This document shows, one piece after another, positions 1-7,960 of a DNA stretch of 64,000 nucleotides. Within the stretch, counting starts at the first letter, position 1. Every line of letters begins with the position of its first letter. The translations under genes were made by a program, and so were the position numbers. Origin of the DNA: Pseudaquabacterium pictum (lineage in GTDB: Bacteria > Pseudomonadota > Gammaproteobacteria > Burkholderiales > Burkholderiaceae_C); the NCBI RefSeq assembly GCF_005403045.1, contig NZ_BJCL01000001.1, forward strand, positions 620,001-684,000. Direction: 5' to 3'. Under the pieces are notes generated by a model. It was not told the origin of the DNA and searched no databases. It was given only the letters and a program-made list of their open reading frames with translations.

Positions 1-2
1 GT

Positions 3-953
3 GCCGACCTGCCGGCGGCTGACCAGCCGCCGCGCCCACGGGTGCTGATCGTCGCCCCGCTGTCGGGCCACTTCGCCACGCTGCTGGCCGACACCGTGCG
101 CACCATGCTGGCCGACCACGATGTCTACATCACCGACTGGCACAACGCCCGCGACGTGCCGCTGCAGCACGGCCGTTTCGGCCTGGACGAGTATGTGCAG
201 CATGTGATCGACTTCCTGGCCGTGCTGGGCCCGCGCACCCACCTGCTGGCGGTCTGCCAGCCCTGCGTGCCGGCGCTGGCCGCGGTGGCGCTGATGGCGA
301 TGGACAACCATCCGGCGCAGCCGCGCTCGATGACGCTGATGGCCGGGCCGGTCGACTGCCGGATCAACCCGACCCAGGTCAACCACCTGGCCACCGGCAA
401 GCCGATCGAATGGTTCGAGCAACACCTGATCAGCCGCGTGCCAGCACGCCATCCCGGCGGCGGGCGCCGGGTGTACCCGGGCTTCCTGCAGCTGACCGCG
501 TTCATGAGCATGAACACCACCCGGCATGCCAAGGCCTTCGCCAGCCTGTACGAAGACCTGGCCACCGGCGACAGCGAGGCCGCGCAGCGCACCTGCGCGT
601 TCTATGACGAATACTTCGCGGTCAACGACCTGGCCGCCGAGTTCTACCTGGAGACGGTGGCCCAGGTGTTCCAGCGCTATGCACTGGCGAAGGGAGAGCT
701 GCAGGTGGGCGGGCGCCGGGTGGACACCGGCGCCATCCGCCGCACGGCGCTGTTCACCGTGGAGGGCGAACGCGACGACATCTGCGCCATCGGCCAGACA
801 GTGGCCGCGCATGACCTCTGCCCGGGCATCCGCCCCTACATGAAGACCCACCATGTCCAGCTCGGCGTGGGCCACTACGGCGTGTTCAGCGGCCGGCGCT
901 GGCAGACGCAGATCTATCCGCGTGTGCGGGAGATGATCCAGAGCTTCCACTGA
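3..953 (+). CDS. phaZ: Intracellular poly(3-hydroxyalkanoate) depolymerase, 5' end outside window
   Basis: This enzyme hydrolyses stored polyhydroxybutyrate granules in the cytoplasm. The frame is open from base 3 to the stop at 951, so about 316 C-terminal residues are present and the true start lies upstream. The chain reads as an alpha/beta hydrolase. 'VCQPCVPALAA' sits where the nucleophile elbow should be, with Cys instead of Ser, as known for PhaZ1-type depolymerases (Cys-Asp-His triad). The later 'EGERDDICAI' and 'GVGHYGVFSG' are candidates for the Asp and His. The family assignment is confident; the exact catalytic Cys is inferred. Confidence 0.88.
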   Translation, partial: ADLPAADQPPRPRVLIVAPLSGHFATLLADTVRTMLADHDVYITDWHNARDVPLQHGRFGLDEYVQHVIDFLAVLGPRTHLLAVCQPCVPALAAVALMAMDNHPAQPRSMTLMAGPVDCRINPTQVNHLATGKPIEWFEQHLISRVPARHPGGGRRVYPGFLQLTAFMSMNTTRHAKAFASLYEDLATGDSEAAQRTCAFYDEYFAVNDLAAEFYLETVAQVFQRYALAKGELQVGGRRVDTGAIRRTALFTVEGERDDICAIGQTVAAHDLCPGIRPYMKTHHVQLGVGHYGVFSGRRWQTQIYPRVREMIQSFH

Positions 954-1036
954 CACTGCCAGCGCGTCATCAGCCGGGCCTTGTGGGCGCTGATCGGCGG
1001 CTTGGCCGTCAGGCGCTGCGCCACCATGGCCGCACC

Positions 1037-1252
1037 ATGCGCGAAGACACCGCAGTCGAACTCCACCTGCTGCCAGGCAACCGCCTGGTGCTGTTCCTGG
1101 TGCGGGTGGACCAGGCACGTTCGGTGGTGGCTGTGGCCGCGTCGGCCTTCCTGGACGGTCTGCGCGCTGCCGAGGCGCTGCTGTCGTTCTCGGGCCTGCA
1201 CCAGGAAGAGCTGCCGCTGGAAGACCTGCTGCCCTGGGCCGGCAGCGTGTAG
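1037..1252 (+). CDS. Small hypothetical protein (71 aa)
   Basis: An unrecognised soluble protein beginning 'MREDTAVELHLLPGNRL'. I chose the ATG at 1037 because the residues before it, reading back to 983, look like random frame. The protein has a regular alternation of hydrophobic and acidic residues and ends 'LEDLLPWAGSV'. It lies 84 bp after phaZ on the same strand. No domain is recognised and no strong ribosome binding site is seen, so it may not be real. Confidence 0.42.
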   Translation: MREDTAVELHLLPGNRLVLFLVRVDQARSVVAVAASAFLDGLRAAEALLSFSGLHQEELPLEDLLPWAGSV

Positions 1253-1332
1253 CCGGCCACGCGCGGAGCCGCGTTGCACGCCGGGGCGGCCGAAGGCGTA
1301 TGGTCGGCGGTTTCTCCAGCCGAAAGTCCCGC

Positions 1333-1596
1333 ATGCCCCAACCCGCCTTCTGGCACGACGACTCCGGCAGCGTGCGCTTCTGGGTGATGGTCGACGGCAA
1401 CGCCGTCGGCGCCTCGGTCAGCCGCCAGACCCTGCACCACCGCTTCATGCCCGGCCGCACCGACGACGACCAGCCGCTGGCCACCTACACCGCCCATGCC
1501 GACCTGCTGCACGATGCCGTGCGCCGGCGCGTGGCAACGGGTTCGATCGAGCCGGTGATGCTGCGCGAGCACGACCTGCCGCAGCCACCACGCTGA
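1333..1596 (+). CDS. Small conserved-looking protein, possibly DUF1488-like (87 aa)
   Basis: A short protein containing 'SVRFWVMVDGNAVGASVS', which recalls the 'vrFw..dG' core of DUF1488-type proteins (about 85 residues, function unknown). The start at ATG 1333 gives a family-like length; an upstream ATG at 1300 would add 11 unlikely residues. It is the last host gene before the prophage and is followed by a terminator hairpin. The domain assignment is tentative. Confidence 0.55.
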   Translation: MPQPAFWHDDSGSVRFWVMVDGNAVGASVSRQTLHHRFMPGRTDDDQPLATYTAHADLLHDAVRRRVATGSIEPVMLREHDLPQPPR

Positions 1597-1614
1597 AGCC
1601 GGCGCACCAAGCAA

Positions 1615-1638
1615 AACGCCCCGGGTGGCCGGGGCGTT
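1615..1638 (-). terminator. Rho-independent terminator left of attL
   Basis: An 8-bp perfect stem, AACGCCCC / GGGGCGTT, with an A-tract on the left that becomes TTTT on the minus strand. Before integration it would have ended the host tRNA-Gly/tRNA-Cys transcript. It can also end the plus-strand gene at 1333-1596. A second hairpin with the same CGCCCC stem lies at the equivalent place beside attR (41207-41230). Confidence 0.75.
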
Positions 1639-1648
1639 GAACAGGTTC

Positions 1649-1694
1649 CTTGGAGGCGCGATCCGGAGTCGAACCGGACTAGACGGATTTGCAA
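1649..1694. repeat. attL: attL, with tRNA-Cys 3' fragment
   Basis: This copy is identical over 46 bp to 41258-41303. It contains the T-arm, variable region and anticodon region of tRNA-Cys but lacks the 5' half, so it is a non-functional remnant of the host gene displaced by integration. Confidence 0.95.
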
Positions 1695-1789
1695 GGGCCC
1701 CGACGCAAGCTGCGACAACAGCTTGCAGCGCCGCCACCTGTAACCGCACAGGCGCAGCGGCTGAGCCAGCAGCGCCCTACCCTTGAGCC

Positions 1790-2050
1790 ATGCGCACCAT
1801 CATCCTGCACCGCTGGCTGGTCACCGGCCGCGACGGCCGCCGCCGGCCTACCCGCCACCTGATGACCGAGGCCGACGCCCTGGCCACCGATCCCACCGCA
1901 CAGCTGATCCCGGGCACCGACGAGGTGCGGCATGCCATCGAACAGGGCCATGCCTGCATTGCCGGGCCGAGCGTACAGTCAGGCGCCGGGGCTGGTGCAG
2001 TCGCGGCACACCAGGCGCGCGCTGGGTGCGGGCGGGTTGACCCGGCATAG
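1790..2050 (+). CDS. Small phage-end protein of unknown function (86 aa)
   Basis: A plus-strand protein starting at ATG 1790, opposite in direction to the late operon. The first 50 residues, with 'RWLVTGRDGRRRPTRHLMTE' then 'ALATDPTAQLIPGTDEVRHA', have strongly protein-like composition. The last 35 residues are low in complexity and look less genuine, so the C-terminus may be altered or truncated near the att site. I know of similar short 'RW-tRhxMTEaDAL' proteins in beta-proteobacterial phages but can give no function. Confidence 0.45.
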   Translation: MRTIILHRWLVTGRDGRRRPTRHLMTEADALATDPTAQLIPGTDEVRHAIEQGHACIAGPSVQSGAGAGAVAAHQARAGCGRVDPA

Positions 2051-2072
2051 CAGCCGGGCGACCGCGCCAGCC

Positions 2073-2294
2073 CTACCCCGACAGCGTGTCGCGCATGGCC
2101 TGCAGCAGCAGGATCAGCCGGTCGCAGCCGGCCCGGTCCAACTGCACCCGCGCCAAGTTGCAGCGGTCCCGGTCCTGCGCCCACAGGTCCACGGTTGGCA
2201 CCCTTGGGTGGGTCATGCCCCAGGATACGCTGCCATCGGTGCCGCGCACCTCGCCCTCCAGGATGTGCGGGACGTGGGCGGCCGGGGCCAGCAT
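2073..2294 (-). CDS. Small late-operon protein (73 aa), unknown
   Basis: Last gene of the leftward late operon. The ATG at 2294 overlaps the stop of the preceding gene as TGATG, which supports coupling; a GTG at 2297 is possible. The C-terminal half, 'CNLARVQLDRAGCDRLILLL', looks like an amphipathic helix. There is no signal peptide or membrane span, and no function is recognised. Confidence 0.5.
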   Translation of the reverse strand: MLAPAAHVPHILEGEVRGTDGSVSWGMTHPRVPTVDLWAQDRDRCNLARVQLDRAGCDRLILLLQAMRDTLSG

Positions 2295-2572
2295 CACATC
2301 TGCCGGTCGCCGCGCTGCAGGTCAGCCGGCACGCCGTGCCGCCAGCGCGGCGCCGACAGCGCAAGGAAAGCGACGATCCCCAGCGTGATAGCCGCCTTGC
2401 CGGCCAGCGGCGGCACCACCAACGAGACGGCCAGGCCGGCGAACAGCGCCGCGTGCTGGTGGCGCACCGCGGCCGGCGTGTCGCGGGTCATCCGCCCGGC
2501 GCGGCAGATCAGCACCACCATGGCCATGATGGTCGCCACCCCCTGGATCGCCAGCAACAACTCGGGCTTCAT
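2294..2572 (-). CDS. Small membrane protein of the lysis-region cassette (92 aa)
   Basis: Predicted to be a small inner-membrane protein with three hydrophobic stretches, roughly residues 5-24, 43-58 and 60-75. The ATG at 2572 overlaps the stop of the gene before it by 4 bp (ATGA). It is part of a run of four short overlapping genes at the end of the late operon, where tailed phages often keep lysis genes. A holin or accessory role is an inference from position and topology only. Confidence 0.55.
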   Translation of the reverse strand: MKPELLLAIQGVATIMAMVVLICRAGRMTRDTPAAVRHQHAALFAGLAVSLVVPPLAGKAAITLGIVAFLALSAPRWRHGVPADLQRGDRQM

Positions 2573-2982
2573 TGGCCGCTCCCATCGACGCGCCGCTCGA
2601 TCCGGCGCTTGACCAGCCCACCCAGCCAGGCGCCCACCTCGGGCCAGTCCGGGCCGACCCAGGCGATGCCGCAGGCAATCGGCACCAGCAGGTAGTGCGC
2701 ACCGGCCTCGATGCCCACCTTCGACAGCGCGGCAGCCGCCACCACAGACGCGGCACCGGTGGCGACAACCGCGAGGGCGGTCATGGCGACCACGAAGCCC
2801 AGGCTGCGCCAGACGGTGTACTCGGGCCGGCGCTGCAGGGCAAAGTACGACCCGACCAGGGCCGCCACGATGATGACCAGGTAGGGCCCGGCATAGCGGG
2901 CGATCTCGCCGCCAGCCATCGCCGTGATGAGGACGACCGCGACGGTCACTATGTCAAGCTGGGTGTGATCTGGCGGCGTCAT
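2569..2982 (-). CDS. Putative holin-like membrane protein (137 aa)
   Basis: The protein has hydrophobic segments near residues 9-24, 30-45, 60-80 and 95-110 and a basic C-terminus ('KRRIERRVDG'), a layout common among phage holins, which open the inner membrane at lysis. The ATG at 2982 overlaps the upstream gene by 4 bp; longer upstream starts in this frame are shadows of the neighbouring gene. No specific holin family is recognised, and it could instead be another late membrane protein. Confidence 0.5.
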   Translation of the reverse strand: MTPPDHTQLDIVTVAVVLITAMAGGEIARYAGPYLVIIVAALVGSYFALQRRPEYTVWRSLGFVVAMTALAVVATGAASVVAAAALSKVGIEAGAHYLLVPIACGIAWVGPDWPEVGAWLGGLVKRRIERRVDGSGQ

Positions 2983-3407
2983 CGCGCAGGCTCCACGGTT
3001 GCGCGGTGCACCACCCAGGCCAGGACTGCACCAAGACTCAGCCCCGCCAGGCTCAGCGGCACGCCGACGAGCGTGCTGCATTGGTTCTCTCCGCTCTCCA
3101 GCGGCCATGGGCTGACCATCCACCAGACGCCGCAGCCGACCACCTGCAGATCCTCGACCGCCCACCACAAGGCCGCAGCGGTGACCGGCGCGCTGCGGTA
3201 GGCCAGCACCACCAGGCCCAGCAGCAGCAGCCGGCCCAGCGCGCCGCCGATGTTCCACAGCTCAGCCCACAGGCGCGGCGCGGCGAACTCGTAGGCGTAG
3301 AAGGTCACCCAGGCGCCGATCAGCAGCAGCGCCCCGACGACGTGGTGGGGCTGCTGGCGCCACCACTGCAGGCGGCCTAGCAGCCAGCGGCCGACCGCGG
3401 CGCTCAT
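2979..3407 (-). CDS. Phage membrane protein (142 aa), unknown
   Basis: A polytopic membrane protein with hydrophobic stretches near residues 22-42, 55-72, 80-98 and 112-132, rich in Trp and Leu. It starts at ATG 3407, overlapping the stop of a 47-residue gene as AATGA, and overlaps the next gene by 4 bp. It lies in the left-end late cassette together with the holin candidate. No family is recognised. Confidence 0.55.
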   Translation of the reverse strand: MSAAVGRWLLGRLQWWRQQPHHVVGALLLIGAWVTFYAYEFAAPRLWAELWNIGGALGRLLLLGLVVLAYRSAPVTAAALWWAVEDLQVVGCGVWWMVSPWPLESGENQCSTLVGVPLSLAGLSLGAVLAWVVHRATVEPAR

Positions 3408-3547
3408 TGCTGCGGCGGGATTGGGCGCGGCCCACCGCCTCCCAGGACATTGATCAGCCGGCCGGCCATGTCAGCCGGCGCAGCGACCACGGCAAGGCGC
3501 ACCAGGGCGCGGGCGATCAAGGTTCGGACTCCGAAGATTGTCGGCAT
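3404..3547 (-). CDS. Very small phage protein (47 aa)
   Basis: A short ORF from ATG 3547 to TGA 3404, read as 'MPTIFGVRTLIARALVRLAV' followed by a Gly/Pro-rich tail. Its stop overlaps the next start by 4 bp, the same coupling used by the other genes of this operon, which argues that it is translated. The N-terminal half is hydrophobic with Arg residues and may be membrane-associated. Function unknown. Confidence 0.5.
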   Translation of the reverse strand: MPTIFGVRTLIARALVRLAVVAAPADMAGRLINVLGGGGPRPIPPQQ

Positions 3548-3561
3548 GTGGGCTCCAGTGA

Positions 3562-4026
3562 TTATTCAGGTTGCGCAGGCCACAGCACGGTGGCGGGGAA
3601 GCCTGGCTGGTCAGGCACGGCGCGCAGCGCGGCGCGGTAGGTCGCCCACTCAGCTGGCAGCGGCTGGGCCAGTTCCAGGGCGCGCAGCAGCACCCAATCG
3701 CACGCAGCCAGGCGCTGGTCTCGGGTGCGGCGCACCTCGGCGGCCAGCGCCGCGGTGGTGGGCACGGGCAGCCAGCGGCGGGCCGCGGCATCCCACCGCC
3801 AGGTCTGCAGCGCAGTGTCGGCCGGCTGTGGAGGCTGCCAATCCATCAGGGCGCCGGAGGCCAAGTCCACACGCTGGGCCTGCCAGTCGCTCACGCCGGC
3901 CACCGCAGCGCAGTCGGGCGGCGTGTTGGCCTGCAGCAGGGCCTCGTCGCTGTCGTCCAGAGTGACGGCGCGGCCGGTCAGGATGCCGTCGGCCAGGCGG
4001 TAGAAGTGCCAGGTGCGGATCGTCAT
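3562..4026 (-). CDS. Tail fibre assembly-like protein (154 aa)
   Basis: The C-terminal segment 'RRTRDQRLAACDWVLLRALE' followed by 'WATYRAALRAVPDQPGFP' is typical of phage tail-fibre assembly or chaperone-like proteins, which help fold or attach tail fibres. The start at ATG 4026 overlaps the stop of the tail-tip gene (ATGA); the earlier in-frame start is inside that gene. Its position directly after the tail-tip protein fits the role. Confidence 0.7.
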   Translation of the reverse strand: MTIRTWHFYRLADGILTGRAVTLDDSDEALLQANTPPDCAAVAGVSDWQAQRVDLASGALMDWQPPQPADTALQTWRWDAAARRWLPVPTTAALAAEVRRTRDQRLAACDWVLLRALELAQPLPAEWATYRAALRAVPDQPGFPATVLWPAQPE

Positions 4027-6950
4027 CGCCGGATCTCCTCGATGCGCAGGGTTGCGTCGACGGTGCAAGTCGTGGCCACCACGTACTGCTGGCCTTGCAG
4101 TACCACCGTGTAGCTGACGCCGCCGATAGCTGTGAACCGCTGCGCCCGCGCGAAGCCACAGGATGCCTGCTTGCTGAAGCCGATCTGCTGGTCGATGGCG
4201 TAGTTGCGCAGCGCTCCCTGCTGGGTGCCGTTGACCGTGAGCCTGGTCGACAACATGGCGTAGTCGCCCAGCGTGCCACTGGCCGCGGTGGAAATGGAGC
4301 CCGTGCCCTCGGCGGTGATCAGCACCTCGCAGTCATGTGGCGGGGTGAAGGTGTAGGTCACCAGGTCGGTGAATGTGCCCGTGGGCACGCCCTTCTCACC
4401 GGTGACACTCACGCTCGAAGCGCTGGCCGTGTGCACCTTGGTGGCGGCGTTCTCTCGCAACTCATCGACGTTGATCAGGCTCGCCTCGTCCACCGTGATG
4501 CTGATCGCGGCATCGCTGGCCGACTCGTTGCCGCTGCTGTCGAACCACTTCGCGCGCACGGTATAGGTGCCCAGCGCCGGCCACGGCCAAACCCACCTAT
4601 CCACGGGCCCGCGGAAGATCCGCAGCCCGCCGGCCCAGCTGGCGCCAACGCGGATCTCCAGCGCACCGCCGGCCCGCACGTCCAGCTCCGTGCTCGGCGT
4701 CACGGTGATGGCCACGCCGCCGGGCTGCAATGTGGCGGCCAGGCCTGCAACGTTGTCAGGCGCCTGGGTCTTGCCCACGACCGTGTGCACCTTGGTGTCG
4801 GATGCGCCGCGGAAGCCCCCGCTGTTGACTGCCCAGGCCTCGATGACCACGCGGTCGCCGTCTTGCACGCCCAGCAGGTAGACGCCGAAGTCCGATGCAT
4901 CGGCCTGAACCTCGCGCCAGTCTGTATCGGGGCCCACCCGGCGCCAGCGCACAACCACCCTGCCCTGGCCGTCCTTCAAGTACGCGCCGGTCAGTGTCGA
5001 CCACGACACCCACACGCGCGGGCTGATGGTGCCGTCGTTGGCCCGCAGAAGGTGGTCGGTGCCGCTCTCCGGCGTGGCCAGCGCGATGGTCTCGACCAGC
5101 CAGGGCGATGGCAGATCGGTGTTCGGCGTCGGGTCGGCCAAGGCTGCGTCGTTCGTGTCGTAGGCGTCGGCCGCATCCTCCTGCAGCGCCAGGGTGACGG
5201 GTGATGCCAGGCCGAACTGCCAGTCGGTGACGCGGTAGGTCTTCGGCGTGGTGATGCCGTACTCCGCGCTGGTGACGGTCACCCGGTCACCGATCTGCAG
5301 CGGCCAGGCGCGCAGCTTGGCCGGGTACTGGATGACCTGGCTGTTGCGGCCCCGCTCCACCAGCACGCGGGCGATGTTCTTGGCGTGGATCTTGGTGTTG
5401 GTGAACGGCAGGCCCACGTCCTGCCACAAGGCCTCGCCGTCGGCCGTCACGAAAGTGGTGTTCTGGTACGGGTCGAAGTCGGTGGGGCTGGCGCTGTCGA
5501 TGCCGATGTAGGTGCCGCGCACGCCGTTGAACAGCTCGTCGATGCCGGCACCGGCCTGGATCACCTCGATCTGCCCGTCCAAGTCGTCATCGGTCAGGGC
5601 CATCACCGGCGCTGTCCAGGCGCCGGCCAGGATCTGCCACTGGGCGCCGTAGATGGCGAAGCCGGCCATGCTGTCGGCCAGCTTGTCCAGCACCGCCTCG
5701 CGGCCATCCTCGGTGGTAGCCACACCGTTGCAGCGGTAGGTGGGCTGCGTGAAGCCGGTGATGCCGATGTTGAAGCTGAAGGTCACGTCGCAGGCGTTGG
5801 CCGCGACGATGGTGAAGCTGTCGATGATGTCGGCGTTGTCGCTGGCCATGCCGTACTCGCCGACGATCCAGTCTCGCGTGCACAGCGCCGGGTTGTCGCT
5901 CCACTCCCAGGTGCTGGGCGTGGCGTAGCGGTGGCTGCCGCTGCCACCGTTGGTGCTGTCCTTGCGCGGGTCGTAGAGCTTCTTGCCCTTCACCCTGCAG
6001 GTGAGGTTGGGCGGGCCGCCCTGGAAGCGCGGGTCTTCCAGATCCAGCGTCACTACCAGGTAGGCGCAGCCGCGCAGCCGGTGGCTGCTGTCCCACTCGG
6101 TGGGCTTCAAGCCGCTGAGGTAGGTATTGACGGTCTGGCTGTCGCTGCCCAGGTGCTTCTGCACCCTGATGACTGCGGGGTTGACGCCGGCCTTGTAGAC
6201 CACGGTCACCAGGTCGCTGCCCAAGCCATCGGTTACGGTGAGCGTCAGCCCGCCGCCGCTGATCGCCACTGTGCGGTCGATGTTCCAGGGGCCGCCCTCG
6301 TTCACGCCGGCGGTGGTGGCGCTGACGATCTCGATGGCCGCAGCGCTCAGCGTGGTGGTGGTGCTGAAGGTGACGGTGACCAGCCGCTGTGATGTGCCGG
6401 TGGTCCAGTCGCTGGCCGTGCTGTAGCCGCTGCTGTCCAGCGTGCCCAGGCTCACGCCGTCGATGAAGCACTCGCCCAGGGCCTGGACCTCGTGCGAGGC
6501 CATCAGGATGACAAGGTGCTTGAGGCCGTCGGGCTTGACGGATGCGATGCCGCGGCTGCTCACAGTGGTCTTGTCGCTGGTGAACATGGCCACCACGCTG
6601 CCGCCGGTGATGCACTCGCCGTAGACGATGCGCCATGGTGGCGTGCCCTGCAGCAGCGAGACGCTGCGGTCGGTGACGCTGGCGTTGTACCGGCGCGTGG
6701 CATCGCGCTGGGCCGCCTTGGCGCGGCGGCGCGCGTCGATGCCGCCGTAGATCTGCAGGCCAAGCAGCGCGTAGCCGCCGTAGGCCGAGATGGCGCCAGC
6801 CACCAGCGCGGCCGTGCCCGTGAAGCCCAGGTTGGCGCCAATGGCGATCAGGCTGATCGGGTCGGCCTGGGCCGCGGGCGGCGCCAGCAGGGCCACCGCA
6901 GCCGCAGCGGCCACCACCGTGGGGCGAAGCGCGCAGCGGCCGGGCTTCAT
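4023..6950 (-). CDS. Tail tip / host-specificity protein J-like (975 aa)
   Basis: A large tail-tip protein expected to sit at the end of the tail and contact the host surface, like lambda gpJ. The length, the position after the NlpC/P60-like gene, the N-terminal hydrophobic stretch (residues 10-65), the central 'TVTSAEYGITTPKTYRVTDW' segment and repeated fibronectin-like segments toward the C-terminus ('VRAKWFDSSGNESASDAAIS') all fit. The ATG at 6950 overlaps the upstream stop by 4 bp, so I prefer it to the longer start at 7040. The C-terminal 150 residues probably hold the receptor-binding part; this is inferred. Confidence 0.85.
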   Translation of the reverse strand: MKPGRCALRPTVVAAAAAVALLAPPAAQADPISLIAIGANLGFTGTAALVAGAISAYGGYALLGLQIYGGIDARRRAKAAQRDATRRYNASVTDRSVSLLQGTPPWRIVYGECITGGSVVAMFTSDKTTVSSRGIASVKPDGLKHLVILMASHEVQALGECFIDGVSLGTLDSSGYSTASDWTTGTSQRLVTVTFSTTTTLSAAAIEIVSATTAGVNEGGPWNIDRTVAISGGGLTLTVTDGLGSDLVTVVYKAGVNPAVIRVQKHLGSDSQTVNTYLSGLKPTEWDSSHRLRGCAYLVVTLDLEDPRFQGGPPNLTCRVKGKKLYDPRKDSTNGGSGSHRYATPSTWEWSDNPALCTRDWIVGEYGMASDNADIIDSFTIVAANACDVTFSFNIGITGFTQPTYRCNGVATTEDGREAVLDKLADSMAGFAIYGAQWQILAGAWTAPVMALTDDDLDGQIEVIQAGAGIDELFNGVRGTYIGIDSASPTDFDPYQNTTFVTADGEALWQDVGLPFTNTKIHAKNIARVLVERGRNSQVIQYPAKLRAWPLQIGDRVTVTSAEYGITTPKTYRVTDWQFGLASPVTLALQEDAADAYDTNDAALADPTPNTDLPSPWLVETIALATPESGTDHLLRANDGTISPRVWVSWSTLTGAYLKDGQGRVVVRWRRVGPDTDWREVQADASDFGVYLLGVQDGDRVVIEAWAVNSGGFRGASDTKVHTVVGKTQAPDNVAGLAATLQPGGVAITVTPSTELDVRAGGALEIRVGASWAGGLRIFRGPVDRWVWPWPALGTYTVRAKWFDSSGNESASDAAISITVDEASLINVDELRENAATKVHTASASSVSVTGEKGVPTGTFTDLVTYTFTPPHDCEVLITAEGTGSISTAASGTLGDYAMLSTRLTVNGTQQGALRNYAIDQQIGFSKQASCGFARAQRFTAIGGVSYTVVLQGQQYVVATTCTVDATLRIEEIRR

Positions 6951-7342
6951 GCCTGCACCGCCCAGCACTGCACGGCAGCCGCCATGTCCACGTGGGCCAC
7001 GCCAGCCGGCGTGATCAGCGCGGCCGTGCGCCCGGCGCAAATGCCCAACGCTTGGCCGCCCTGCGGCGCGGGCACCTGCACCAGGTCGCCCACCCGGGCC
7101 TGGGCGGCGGGCAGCGGTTGCCGGCCCAGCACGCGGGTGGTGGCGTCAGCCAGGTCAGTGCCCAGGCGCCAGATGGCACGCATGGCGGGCACCGGGCCGG
7201 CCACGGCCGGCAGGTTGGGCGCCGCACCCTCCACCTGCTGGAGCCAGCCAGCGGCAAAGTGGGTGCAGTTGTGCGCCGCCCAGTCAAACGGCGGGCAGGC
7301 GCCCAGGTAGTCGGTCAGGCGGGATGCAATGCTTTGGGGCAT
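6947..7342 (-). CDS. Tail assembly protein, DUF6950 / NlpC-P60-like (131 aa)
   Basis: Contains 'FDWAAHNCTHFAAGW' at about residues 19-33, a cysteine in the context expected for NlpC/P60-like folds, and a C-terminal 'GVAHVDMAAAVQCW'. Such proteins occur just before gpJ-like genes (compare lambda gpK/gpI) and may locally cut peptidoglycan or act only structurally. Overlaps the tail-tip gene by 4 bp. Activity is not proven by sequence. Confidence 0.72.
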   Translation of the reverse strand: MPQSIASRLTDYLGACPPFDWAAHNCTHFAAGWLQQVEGAAPNLPAVAGPVPAMRAIWRLGTDLADATTRVLGRQPLPAAQARVGDLVQVPAPQGGQALGICAGRTAALITPAGVAHVDMAAAVQCWAVQA

Positions 7343-7363
7343 GGGTGGATGGGCAGTTGGTGC

Positions 7364-7960
7364 TCAGCGTTGCAGGAAGGCCTTGCTCACCCAGAGCGCA
7401 GGCTTGTCGATCAACGTCTGCAGGTACTCAAACCCGTTGTCGCCCGGGAAGCGCTGGATGTGCTGCGCGTGCGTGTGCCGCAGGCCGGTGGCAGCGCGCG
7501 ACCTGTTGGCCCCAGCACGGCTGCAGACCATCTCGATGCTGCCCGAGCTGCTGCCGGCTTTGCTGCTGCTGCGCTTGATTCGCACCTTGTTCATATAGCC
7601 GGACCAGCGCGCCACCGGCGCGCCCACCGGCTGGAAGTTGGGCCCGATCAGCTGCAGCGACAGCCGCGCCGAACGGTTGCGGTAGTTCTCCACGCTGCCG
7701 ATGGCGGCGGCCAGCATGGCCGTGCTGACAACCGACAGGCCCAGCGTCACATCGCCCGGTGAACCGTCTTCAGATTCGCGCAGGTCGTTCACCGTCACCA
7801 GCTGGCCAAAGCCTTGCCAGGTGTAGCCGCCAGAGATGATGTCCACAGCGTGAGTGGTGTAGCGCACCATGCCGCTGGCGAAGTCCAGCGCGACGAGCCA
7901 CTGCACGCCGCGGACGTTGGCGTCGATCTGGGTCTGCGCCGAGGTGTCAAGCGTGAGCAT
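7364..7960 (-). CDS. Tail tip-associated protein, DUF2163-like (198 aa)
   Basis: A minor tail protein. Its beta-rich pattern ('WLVALDFASGMVRYTTHAVD', then 'WSGYMNKVRIKR') and its place between the distal-tail and NlpC-like genes match tail-hub or tip components of siphoviruses. The ATG at 7960 overlaps the previous stop as TGATG, which fixes the start; upstream in-frame starts are inside the distal-tail gene. The precise family is uncertain. Confidence 0.65.
   Translation of the reverse strand: MLTLDTSAQTQIDANVRGVQWLVALDFASGMVRYTTHAVDIISGGYTWQGFGQLVTVNDLRESEDGSPGDVTLGLSVVSTAMLAAAIGSVENYRNRSARLSLQLIGPNFQPVGAPVARWSGYMNKVRIKRSSSKAGSSSGSIEMVCSRAGANRSRAATGLRHTHAQHIQRFPGDNGFEYLQTLIDKPALWVSKAFLQR

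Noticed and set aside
1978-2072. Short minus-strand reading ending in 'LVCRDCTSPGA' after the last late gene
   Set aside because: About 35 codons with no good start codon or ribosome site; the C-x-x-C is suggestive but insufficient.
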